Origin: Echinicola shivajiensis
GTDB lineage: Bacteria; Bacteroidota; Bacteroidia; Cytophagales; Cyclobacteriaceae
DNA length: 64,000 nucleotides
Assembly (NCBI RefSeq): GCF_018642165.1
Contig: NZ_JAHHZM010000003.1
Location: 372,001 to 436,000, forward strand
Direction: 5' to 3'
Each line of letters begins with the position of its first letter. Position 1 is the first letter of the stretch. Under the pieces are notes generated by a model, which ran no database searches, had not been told where the DNA came from, and saw only the letters and a program-made list of their open reading frames with translations. Of this stretch, positions 26,386 to 34,504 are shown in pieces. The position numbers were made by a program, and so were the translations under genes.

Positions 26386-28545
26386 ATGCGTTCACTGACC
26401 CTTATAATGACCTTTATTGTTTTACTTCACCTTTTAGGCTGTGCCAATGCCCAAGAAAACAATGCTGATCTCACTCAATTTGTCAATCCCTTTATAGGTA
26501 CTGCTCCCCTTACCGATCCTTCGCAGATCGGATATACACCTCCTGAGGGTTGGAGAGTTTGGGCAGGCTTGACTTATCCGGGAAGTTCTTTGCCCAATGC
26601 TATGGTTCAGCTTAGCCCGATTACACAATTTGGATCTGGAGCTGGCTATGAATATGAGGATACAGAGATTATTGGTTTTACCCACACTAACAAAGGCCAC
26701 TGGAATCTTTGCAATATTCCCATCCTTCCCATTCAAAAATCTTCTATGAAGCCTTTTAAATCAACATTTACCCATGAGCAGGAAAAAGCTTCTCCGGGTT
26801 ATTATGAGGTATTCTTAAAGGATTATGGTGTAAAAGTTAGGCTGACAAGTACCTTGAGAGCGGGGATACATGAATATGATTTTGAATCACCTAATGATAG
26901 GGCTATTCTTTTTGATCTAGGAAAAGCTAATAATGGCGTATCCGATTGGCAAATTTCTAACCCTTCCAGTAAAGTGTTGAAGGGTTTCCAACGAGTGGGA
27001 GGAGATAAGGTGCATTTTTATGTGAAGTTGAGCCATGAAATAGAAACCGTCAATATCATTGAGGAAGGAAAGCGGGATGGTTATGCCACGGTGGATTTAA
27101 AAGACGGTGGAGACAGTCCTGTTGTATTGCAAATTGGATTGTCTTACGTAAGTGAGGCCAATGCCAAGGAGAATTTGGAAAAGGAAGTAGCGAGCAAGTC
27201 ATTTGAACAAGTACATGAGGAAGGTGTGAATACTTGGAACCAATTGCTCTCCCATATCACTGTTAAAGGAGGCACACCGAAAGAGAAGGAGATGTTTTAT
27301 TCCTCTTTTTACAGGTCTTTCCTATGGCCAGCATTGAGAAGTGATGTAAATGGTGAATTCAGTGATGAGACTGGTAAAACACGCAAAGAGGATTTTAGGT
27401 ATTATACCTTGCCATCACTTTGGGATACTTACCGTAACAAGGTGGTACTGCTAAGTATTGTTCAGCCAGAGGTAACTGCCGATGTGATTCAGTCATTGGT
27501 GGATAAGGGGCATCGAACAGGCTTTATACCAACATTCTTCCATGGTGATCATGCAGCATCCTTTATTACAGGATCATATCGAAGGGGGATCAAAGATTTT
27601 GATGTAAAAAAAGCCTATGAGTACCTATTGAACAATGCCTATAAAGAAGGAGGTACAAGACCGTATATCAAAGAGTATATTGAAAAGGGCTATATCTCTG
27701 ACCCGCACGTGGAGCATCCCCATGTGGAGACCAAGGCCAAAGCAGGTGTGTCCAAGACATTGGAGTTTGCCTATGATGACTATGCATTGGCACAGTTTGC
27801 CAAGGAAATGGGCGACGATGAGCATTATCAGGACTTGATGAAAAGAGGACAGAATTACCGAAATGTATTTGATCCTTCAGTGAATTTTATGCGGGGAAGA
27901 TTGGAAAATGGTGACTGGATCAGTCCTTTTAATCCAGAATATCCTTATTATGAATACATGTACAGGGAAGCCAATGCTTGGCAACTTTCCTTTTATGTCC
28001 CGCATGATATGCCTGGTCTGGTAAAATTGTATGGAGGCAAAGAGGCATTTGAAGAAAAATTGGATACTTTATTTACAAAACCTTGGAATCCTGAATATAT
28101 AGCCAGAAATGTTTCTGGTTTTATGGGGCAATATTGCCAGGGCAACCAGCCTGACCATGAAGCTCCTTTTTCTTATTATTTTGTCAATAAGCCAGAAAAA
28201 TCCCAAGCGGTATTGGATAAGCTTTTAGCTGATTACTTTGGCATTGGTGAATATGGACTGGCTTTGTCCGGAATGGATGATGCGGGTGAAATGTCATCAT
28301 GGTATACCTGGACAGCTATGGGACTTTATCCTTTAAGCCCGGCAGATACGGAGTATTTGGTGACAGTTCCTGTATTTGATGAAGTAAGCTGGAAGGTAGG
28401 AGAGGGAAAATCAATCACTATTCAGCACCCCAGCAAGGGCCGAAAACTAAAAGGAATTAAGGTGAATGGACAAGCATTGGAAGGATATTTTATACCTCAT
28501 GAGCTTTTCGAAACTGGTGGAGAAATAGAGTTGGTTACAGAATAG
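26386..28545 (+). CDS. GH92 family alpha-mannosidase-like protein with Gln at the catalytic-acid site
   Basis: A 719-residue exported protein of glycoside hydrolase family 92, calcium-dependent inverting alpha-mannosidases. A signal peptide covers about 1-22 (cleavage near CANAQ). Family landmarks are VNPFIGT at the start, TYPGSSLPNAMVQLSP, SLWDTYRNKVVLLSIVQPEV, SGFMGQYCQGNQPDHEAPF and GMDDAGEMSSWYTWTAMGLY. In most family members the first of the last two blocks reads GNEP, and that Glu is the general acid; here it is Gln588. From memory, Gln at this place is found in GH92 enzymes that cleave mannose-1-phospho-mannose, where no acid is needed. The N-terminal block also has an insertion (residues about 41-58) between VNPFIGT and the usual continuation. 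It follows GH125 on the same strand and precedes the sugar kinase by 15 bases. It may act on phosphomannan rather than plain alpha-1,2/1,3 linkages. Confidence 0.9.
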   Translation: MRSLTLIMTFIVLLHLLGCANAQENNADLTQFVNPFIGTAPLTDPSQIGYTPPEGWRVWAGLTYPGSSLPNAMVQLSPITQFGSGAGYEYEDTEIIGFTHTNKGHWNLCNIPILPIQKSSMKPFKSTFTHEQEKASPGYYEVFLKDYGVKVRLTSTLRAGIHEYDFESPNDRAILFDLGKANNGVSDWQISNPSSKVLKGFQRVGGDKVHFYVKLSHEIETVNIIEEGKRDGYATVDLKDGGDSPVVLQIGLSYVSEANAKENLEKEVASKSFEQVHEEGVNTWNQLLSHITVKGGTPKEKEMFYSSFYRSFLWPALRSDVNGEFSDETGKTRKEDFRYYTLPSLWDTYRNKVVLLSIVQPEVTADVIQSLVDKGHRTGFIPTFFHGDHAASFITGSYRRGIKDFDVKKAYEYLLNNAYKEGGTRPYIKEYIEKGYISDPHVEHPHVETKAKAGVSKTLEFAYDDYALAQFAKEMGDDEHYQDLMKRGQNYRNVFDPSVNFMRGRLENGDWISPFNPEYPYYEYMYREANAWQLSFYVPHDMPGLVKLYGGKEAFEEKLDTLFTKPWNPEYIARNVSGFMGQYCQGNQPDHEAPFSYYFVNKPEKSQAVLDKLLADYFGIGEYGLALSGMDDAGEMSSWYTWTAMGLYPLSPADTEYLVTVPVFDEVSWKVGEGKSITIQHPSKGRKLKGIKVNGQALEGYFIPHELFETGGEIELVTE

Positions 28546-28560
28546 TAAATCTAAAGGACA

Positions 28561-29436
28561 ATGTATTCAAATAAGGTAATAGGTGTTGATGTCGGTGGTT
28601 CTCACATTACCGTTGGACAGGTAGATTTAGAGGCCCGTAGGGTTGTTGAAGATAGATTGGTAAGACAGCATGTCAATTCTAAAGGGAGTGCGGAAGAAAT
28701 TCTTACCTCTTGGTCTAAGGCCATTACACCACTTATGGAGGAAGAACCTTCTTCCGTAAAGATTGGAATAGCAATGCCTGGGCCTTTTGATTATGAGGAA
28801 GGAGTTTCTTGGATAGGTAGTACTCAAGACAAGTATGAAGTCTTGTATGGGAAGAATGTAAAGCAGCTTCTAGCTGATTACTTGGGTATTGGATCTGCAC
28901 AGATTAAGTTTAAAAACGATGCTGCTTGCTTTCTTCAAGGGGAAATCTTTGCAGGAGTAGGCAAAGGTTATAAAAGAGCCATTGGGATGACCTTGGGTAC
29001 CGGTGCTGGCACAGCCTATTATTATGGTACAGAGGCGCATGATTCGGCACGTTGGGGAGATAAATTTGGGGATAGTATAGTGGAAGAATATTTTTCAACC
29101 CGCTGGTTTGCGAAAAAGTATCTGGAGAAAACTGGAAACCAATTGCCAGGGGTAAAAGAAATGCTAAGTTTAGAAGACAAGGTATGGGTTAAGGAAGTTT
29201 TTGAAGAGTTTGGCAGCCTATTGGGCCAGTATTTAAACAGGTTTATAGATGAAGAAAACCCTGAGGTAGTTATAATTGGGGGAAGTATTTCACGGTCTTC
29301 TGATCTGTTTTTTCCTGCAATAAAAAACAACTTAAAGGAAAAATACAATGATGTAGCCCTAGTGAAAAGTGTGTTGGGAGAACAATCAGCGTTGATTGGA
29401 GCAGGTAGTGCTTGGTATAAGGCAGCGCTTTATTAG
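28561..29436 (+). CDS. ROK-family sugar kinase, probably mannose or glucose kinase
   Basis: A 291-residue cytoplasmic protein of the ROK (repressor, ORF, kinase) family, here a kinase without a DNA-binding domain. It starts with the phosphate-binding loop VIGVDVGGSHITVG (residues 7-20); Asp120 in FKNDAACF is the expected catalytic base; MTLGTGAGTAYYY (143-155) is the second ATP-binding motif; VVIIGGSISRS is the adenosine motif. The cysteine-rich zinc motif found in many ROK proteins is absent; the corresponding region reads YGTEAHDSARWGDKFG. Starting 15 bases after a mannosidase gene, it most likely phosphorylates mannose released by GH92/GH125, though glucose cannot be excluded. Confidence 0.85.
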   Translation: MYSNKVIGVDVGGSHITVGQVDLEARRVVEDRLVRQHVNSKGSAEEILTSWSKAITPLMEEEPSSVKIGIAMPGPFDYEEGVSWIGSTQDKYEVLYGKNVKQLLADYLGIGSAQIKFKNDAACFLQGEIFAGVGKGYKRAIGMTLGTGAGTAYYYGTEAHDSARWGDKFGDSIVEEYFSTRWFAKKYLEKTGNQLPGVKEMLSLEDKVWVKEVFEEFGSLLGQYLNRFIDEENPEVVIIGGSISRSSDLFFPAIKNNLKEKYNDVALVKSVLGEQSALIGAGSAWYKAALY

Positions 29437-29518
29437 TTTGCAAGCGGAAATCAGTTTAATTAATAGGCCTAGGCTGAAAATTTCAGAATCAAATTTTAAT
29501 AATAAACCATAGCAATCA

Positions 29519-32209
29519 ATGAATTTAAAAATTAGACTGACTTTTTTGGTCTTTGCTTTTTTCATTCTCTTTCGGCCTTCATGGTCCCAAGTCAGCCTGA
29601 AATGTGAATACCTCAAAAACCCTTTGGGTATTGACGCTACACAGCCCCGGTTAACCTGGCAAATGAAAGACGATAGATCTGGTGCCGAGCAAACCGCTTT
29701 CAGAATTATTGTGGCCCATTCAAAAGACGGTTTGTCAAATCAAAGTGGGGTAGTTTGGGACACAGGGAAACAATCTGGAGATCAGCAATTAATCACGTAT
29801 TCAGGGGAGCCGCTAAAGCCATTTACAGCATATTTTTGGACAGTTGAGGTATGGGATAAAGATGGAGTTAGTTCAGGAAAGTCTGCTCCAGCTAGCTTTG
29901 AGACGGGAATGATTTCAGTGGAAAATTGGCAGGGAGCTTGGATCGGAGATGGGCAGACAAGGGAATTAAAACCAGCACCTTATTTTAGAAAGGAGTTTAA
30001 TGCCGAGAAAAAAGTAAAAAGTGCCAGGGCGTATATTGCCGTTGGGGGCTTGTATGAATTGAGCATAAACGGAAAGCGGATCGGCAATCACCAATTGGAT
30101 CCTGCCTATACGCGATTTGATCGCAGACTATTATATGTTACGCACGATGTCACCGAAGCTCTTCGAAGTGGAGAAAATGCGATAGGTGTTTTGTTGGGTA
30201 ATGGATGGTATAATCACCAGTCCACGGCTGTCTGGGATTTTCATAATGCCCCATGGAGAAATAGACCCTCATTTTGCATGGATCTGAGGATTACCTATGA
30301 AGATGGAACAATAGAGACCATTGGGACTGGAAAGGATTGGAAGACCCATTTGAGCCCTGTTATTTTTAACAGTATCTATACTGCGGAGCATTATGATGCA
30401 AGATTGGAATTGCCTGGCTGGAATCAAGCAGGATATGATGATGGAGAATGGAAAAATGTCTATTATCGTTCTGCTCCTAGTAAAAAAATTGTTGCCCAAG
30501 TGATGCCACCTATTAGGCATAATGTGACTTTGCCAGCCAAAAGTGTCAATAAAATTAATGATAGCACTTATGTTTTCGATTTGGGAAGGAATATTTCTGG
30601 AGTAAGTGAAATCACTTATGCAGGTCAGGAAGGAACTATCTTAAGATTGAAACATGGAGAAAGGCTTAAAAAGAATGGTCAAATCGATATGTCAAATATT
30701 GATGTCCATTATAGACCTACAGATGATACAGATCCCTTCCAAACGGATATTTTTATTTTGAGTGGAAAGGGGCGAGAAACATTTGTTCCTAAATTTAATT
30801 ATAAAGGCTTCCAGTATGTAGAGGTCACCGCAGATAGACCCATAGAACTAGGAAAGGAAAATCTAACAGGTTATTTCATGTACAGTGATGTTCCTGAGGT
30901 AGGAGGAATCAAGTCCAGCAATAATACCTTGGACTTACTTTTATCGGCCACTAACAGCTCCTATTTATCCAATCTTTTTGGCTATCCTACGGATTGTCCC
31001 CAGAGGGAAAAAAATGGATGGACAGGAGATGCACATATAGCAATTGAGACAGGGCTTTACAGTTATGATGGGATCAAAGTTTATGAAAAGTGGATGGATG
31101 ATCACCGGGATGAACAACAGCCCAATGGTGTTTTGCCTTCGATCATTCCCACTTCAGGTTGGGGCTATGAATGGGGAAATGGGCCGGATTGGACCAGCAC
31201 CATATGTCTGATTCCATGGAACGTTTACCTCTTTTATGGAGATCAGCGGATTTTGGAGGAGAATTTTGAAGCGATGAAAAAGTATGTGGACCATATTACT
31301 GATATCAGCAATGATGGACTTACCACTTGGGGACTGGGAGATTGGGTTCCTGTAAAATCAAAGTCACCTGTAGAATATACCTCATCAGCTTATTATTATG
31401 TGGATGCTCGGATTTTATCTAAAGTAGCGGGTTTATTGGGGCATAAAGAGGATGAAGAAAAATATGCTGCCTTGTCACAAAAAATAAGGAAATCCATCAA
31501 TGATAAATATTTAAATAGAACATCAGGTATTTATGGTTCAGGTATTCAGACTGAAATGAGTGTTGCCCTGCAATGGGGTATCGTACCAGATGATCTGAGG
31601 GGAAAAGTAGCTGAAAACTTGGCCAAGCAAGTTGAAAAAGATGATTTTCACCTTGATGTGGGCTTGTTAGGTACAAAAGCTATTTTAAATGCCCTAAGCG
31701 AAAATGGTTATGCTGATGTAGCCTATAAAATTGCTGCCCAAGAGACTTTTCCCTCATGGGGATGGTGGATAGTAAATGGGGCAACCACACTCTATGAAAA
31801 TTGGAATATTGAATCTAAAAACGATATATCGATGAATCATATTATGTTTGGTGAAGTAGGAGCATGGATGTACAAGGCTCTGGGAGGAATCAAGCCGGAC
31901 CCTGAACAACCTGGGTTTAAGAATGTACTATTGTCTCCCAATTTTGTAGAAGGCTTGAATGCCTTTGAGGCGAATCATGAAGGTCCGTATGGTGAAATCC
32001 GTTCTTCATGGAAAAAGCTCAAAAAGCACAGAGTGAATTATCTGGTTAATATTCCCGCCAATTCAAGTGCAATTCTAAAATTGCCTGCTGGAGCAACAGT
32101 GAAATCAGAGAAAAAAGCATTGCTTCAACCAATTTCCCAAGATGGAGCGTATGATCATTATGAAATAAAGTCTGGGGACTATGACTTTGATATACTTCTA
32201 CAACCTTAA
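29519..32209 (+). CDS. GH78 family alpha-L-rhamnosidase
   Basis: An 896-residue secreted enzyme; signal peptide to about residue 23 (PSWSQ). Domain order is the usual one: an N-terminal Ig-like domain (about 25-125, GIDATQPRLTWQM), a beta-sandwich carbohydrate-binding part with the rhamnosidase N signature (ARAYIAVGGLYELSINGKRI), a second beta domain, the (alpha/alpha)6 catalytic domain from about 450, and a C-terminal beta domain. The acidic residues of the active site match the family spacing: D492, E497 and D504 in TDCPQREKNGWTGD and E779 in MFGEVGAW. It starts 82 bases after the kinase gene on the same strand, so it probably belongs to locus 2 and would remove rhamnose from the same or an associated glycan. 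There are 226 bases of plain intergenic sequence after it. Confidence 0.92.
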   Translation: MNLKIRLTFLVFAFFILFRPSWSQVSLKCEYLKNPLGIDATQPRLTWQMKDDRSGAEQTAFRIIVAHSKDGLSNQSGVVWDTGKQSGDQQLITYSGEPLKPFTAYFWTVEVWDKDGVSSGKSAPASFETGMISVENWQGAWIGDGQTRELKPAPYFRKEFNAEKKVKSARAYIAVGGLYELSINGKRIGNHQLDPAYTRFDRRLLYVTHDVTEALRSGENAIGVLLGNGWYNHQSTAVWDFHNAPWRNRPSFCMDLRITYEDGTIETIGTGKDWKTHLSPVIFNSIYTAEHYDARLELPGWNQAGYDDGEWKNVYYRSAPSKKIVAQVMPPIRHNVTLPAKSVNKINDSTYVFDLGRNISGVSEITYAGQEGTILRLKHGERLKKNGQIDMSNIDVHYRPTDDTDPFQTDIFILSGKGRETFVPKFNYKGFQYVEVTADRPIELGKENLTGYFMYSDVPEVGGIKSSNNTLDLLLSATNSSYLSNLFGYPTDCPQREKNGWTGDAHIAIETGLYSYDGIKVYEKWMDDHRDEQQPNGVLPSIIPTSGWGYEWGNGPDWTSTICLIPWNVYLFYGDQRILEENFEAMKKYVDHITDISNDGLTTWGLGDWVPVKSKSPVEYTSSAYYYVDARILSKVAGLLGHKEDEEKYAALSQKIRKSINDKYLNRTSGIYGSGIQTEMSVALQWGIVPDDLRGKVAENLAKQVEKDDFHLDVGLLGTKAILNALSENGYADVAYKIAAQETFPSWGWWIVNGATTLYENWNIESKNDISMNHIMFGEVGAWMYKALGGIKPDPEQPGFKNVLLSPNFVEGLNAFEANHEGPYGEIRSSWKKLKKHRVNYLVNIPANSSAILKLPAGATVKSEKKALLQPISQDGAYDHYEIKSGDYDFDILLQP

Positions 32210-32435
32210 ATAGGATTGGAAACGGTTAAAATTGCAAACTCAGTATAAGTAGGTTTGGTAAATGTGAAATAAAATTTTGTGAATGGATTTATTTGCTGAA
32301 TTTATGGGTAGTGGGTTTGCATTTTTTAAATCTATTGTGTTCATTTATGGGCGGAAGATGTTAAAGTCTTCTTTTTGTTTTCTAAAAAGCTAAAACGATT
32401 TAGGGTTTTTGGCTTAAATTAGATGGATAAACCCT

Positions 32436-33029
32436 ATGACCTGTTTAATCGAAGATTTCCAATTGGTGGAGAAAATTAAAGCGCATGATGAGGAAGCATT
32501 TCACCAACTTTATCAGCGTTATTCACCAAAGATTTATAGAATTTCCAAGAAAATGCATATGAGTCATCATGATGCTGAAGAAATTGTACAAGATGTGTTC
32601 TTATATCTTTGGGACAATAAGGAAAGACTGAAATCAGATTTATCCATTAATGCCTTTATTTTTTCAATAGTTCGTTCACTAGTAATCAAAAAGTCCCAGA
32701 AAAAGGCCAGATTTGCAGCCTATCAAAAATATGCTATTCCTCTAAATCAAGGATATTCCACTGTTACTGAGGATGAAATTATTTTCGAAGATTTATATGT
32801 TTATGCCCTTGAAGTTATTAGTAACTTACCACAGAAGCAGAAAGAAGTCTTTATTATGAAAAACGAGCAACACTTAAGTGCTGAAGAAATTGCCAGTGAG
32901 TTGGATGTTTCGGTAAGGACAGTAGAAAACCAAATTTACAGAGCTACCAAGTCATTGCGTAAGCAGTTGGAGACCAAACATGGAGTGTCCTATGGAATGG
33001 TGATTATGTTTTCAGAATTTCTGTTTTAA
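32436..33029 (+). CDS. ECF-type RNA polymerase sigma factor (locus 3)
   Basis: A 197-residue ECF sigma factor. Region 2: EAFHQLYQRYSPKIYRISKK, then DAEEIVQDVFLYLWDNKE; region 4: ISNLPQKQKEVFIMKNEQHL, then SAEEIASELDVSVRTVENQI. The C terminus is again short and hydrophobic (YGMVIMFSEFLF). It heads locus 3 and is separated from its FecR by a 305-base non-coding stretch. It should activate the susCD genes of this locus when released by FecR. Confidence 0.93.
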   Translation: MTCLIEDFQLVEKIKAHDEEAFHQLYQRYSPKIYRISKKMHMSHHDAEEIVQDVFLYLWDNKERLKSDLSINAFIFSIVRSLVIKKSQKKARFAAYQKYAIPLNQGYSTVTEDEIIFEDLYVYALEVISNLPQKQKEVFIMKNEQHLSAEEIASELDVSVRTVENQIYRATKSLRKQLETKHGVSYGMVIMFSEFLF

Positions 33030-33334
33030 TCTTAGCTAGATAATTGAGAACAATTTATAATGTTTACTTAAACCTCTCAATTGCTTTTATTAGTAATCCT
33101 CAAAATCCGTTTATTAATACTTTTAGGCAAGGGGAAATGAAGTGAGGTCCATTTTTCATTAATACTCAGGAGATTGACATTTAAAGAAGTTCCTGGAGTA
33201 TTTATGCATTCCTAGTTTACTTTAATGTAGATTTTTCTCGGATTTTAATCATTGTAAAAAAAACACTATTTTTTTTTAAGTCACGTGAGTATTTGACTTG
33301 ACTTCAGGGTATATCCTTTTGTAAGACAATTCAA
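33030..33334. other. Non-coding region between sigma and fecR of locus 3
   Basis: No gene is visible. The region holds an imperfect inverted repeat (AATACTCAGG near 33161 against CCTGGAGTATT near 33192), a T-run at about 33270-33277 and the decamer GTATTTGACT (33289-33298), which also occurs before the fecR gene of locus 2. A promoter for fecR is likely here, but no good match to the phylum consensus stands out. Confidence 0.5.
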
Positions 33335-34351
33335 ATGGATAGAAAAAAACAATTAAAGGCATTTTATAAGGGGGATTTATCTAAAGATGAAGCCGCAGAT
33401 TTTTTGCAGTGGTACCATTCAAAAGAAGGAGAGGAGTATATGTCCTCAAAACTTAAAGAAAATTGGGATGACCAGGAGTATGCAAATGACGAAGTTGATT
33501 TGTGGGATAAAGAAGCGTTGTTTAGAAAAATCAGCAGAAAGAAATGGGCAAGTGATTATTCTTCACAAGCTAAACAAAGAAATATTAAGCCTGACAAAAA
33601 CTGGGGGTTTAAAATTGCTGCTAGCTTGGCAGTGATTTTTACCATCAGTGTATTGGGCTATCAATATATTATGGATAATCAAAAAAGTCCAATGGAAACG
33701 CTTGCCTTGATTACAAAATCGAATCCTGCCGGGCAAAAGTCTAAAATCATCCTGCCAGATGGCACTAAGGTCTACTTGAATGCGGAGAGTTCTATCAGTT
33801 ATCCAAGTGAATTTAAGACCAATCGTAATGTTGAGTTGGAGGGAGAAGCATTTTTTGAGGTTTTTTCGGATAAGGATCACCCATTCAGAGTAAAGAGTAA
33901 GGGCTTATCAACCCAAGCTCTAGGTACAGCATTTAATATCAAAGCTTATAGGGATTCCCCCATTACGGAAGTAGCACTTACTCATGGGAAGGTAAGGGTG
34001 GAAGAAATCTCCGGTAATAGGAAAGATGAATTGATTCCTGGAGAAGCGATCATTAGTGAGGGTGTAAACAATGATTTTAGAAAAGAAAGAATCGATGTAG
34101 AAACGGTATTTCTATGGAAGGAAGGGATTTTGCATTTTGACGAAACTTCTTTTGAAGAAGTAGTGAGAACCTTGGAGCGGTGGTATAATGTCAAAATCCT
34201 TATTGAAGGAGAATACGACAAGGACTTTTTATGCTCCGGTACATTTGATAAAAATGAATATTTAGCGAATGTCCTTGACATTCTGGGGCACTCGATTGGC
34301 TTTGACTACCAGATGAATAAACGATTAATAGAATTGAAATTCAACCCCTAA
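33335..34351 (+). CDS. FecR-family anti-sigma / signal-transfer protein (locus 3)
   Basis: A 338-residue FecR-family protein: cytoplasmic sigma-binding part (about 1-88), one membrane segment (about 91-110, FKIAASLAVIFTISVLGYQY), periplasmic FecR domain with LPDGTKVYLNAESSISYPSE, LEGEAFFEV and ALGTAFNIKAY, and a C-terminal DUF4974-like domain (CSGTFDKNEYLANVLDILGH). It would link the STN domain of the SusC encoded 153 bases downstream to the locus 3 sigma factor. Two hairpins lie in the gap to susC. Confidence 0.92.
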   Translation: MDRKKQLKAFYKGDLSKDEAADFLQWYHSKEGEEYMSSKLKENWDDQEYANDEVDLWDKEALFRKISRKKWASDYSSQAKQRNIKPDKNWGFKIAASLAVIFTISVLGYQYIMDNQKSPMETLALITKSNPAGQKSKIILPDGTKVYLNAESSISYPSEFKTNRNVELEGEAFFEVFSDKDHPFRVKSKGLSTQALGTAFNIKAYRDSPITEVALTHGKVRVEEISGNRKDELIPGEAIISEGVNNDFRKERIDVETVFLWKEGILHFDETSFEEVVRTLERWYNVKILIEGEYDKDFLCSGTFDKNEYLANVLDILGHSIGFDYQMNKRLIELKFNP

Positions 34352-34388
34352 AAAACCGCCTATGATATAATAAATCCAAAACGAAAGA

Positions 34389-34473
34389 GTCCGGGAAGGT
34401 ACTGCAATACACTCCCGGACCAAACATCAATCCAACGAAAGGCAGCATATGGACTGGATCTCCAACTGCCTTT
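34389..34473 (+). promoter_or_regulatory. Two consecutive hairpins in the susC leader of locus 3
   Basis: Hairpin 1: GTCCGGGA (34389-34396) with TCCCGGAC (34413-34420), perfect 8-bp stem. Hairpin 2: AAAGGCAG (34438-34445) with CTGCCTTT (34466-34473), perfect 8-bp stem with some inner pairing and a short T-stretch after it. Both lie between fecR and susC and leave 31 bases to the susC start. They could attenuate read-through or regulate the leader; locus 1 has one hairpin at the same place. Confidence 0.5.
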
Positions 34474-34504
34474 ATAACCTATGTTAAATTGATATACCCA
34501 AAAT

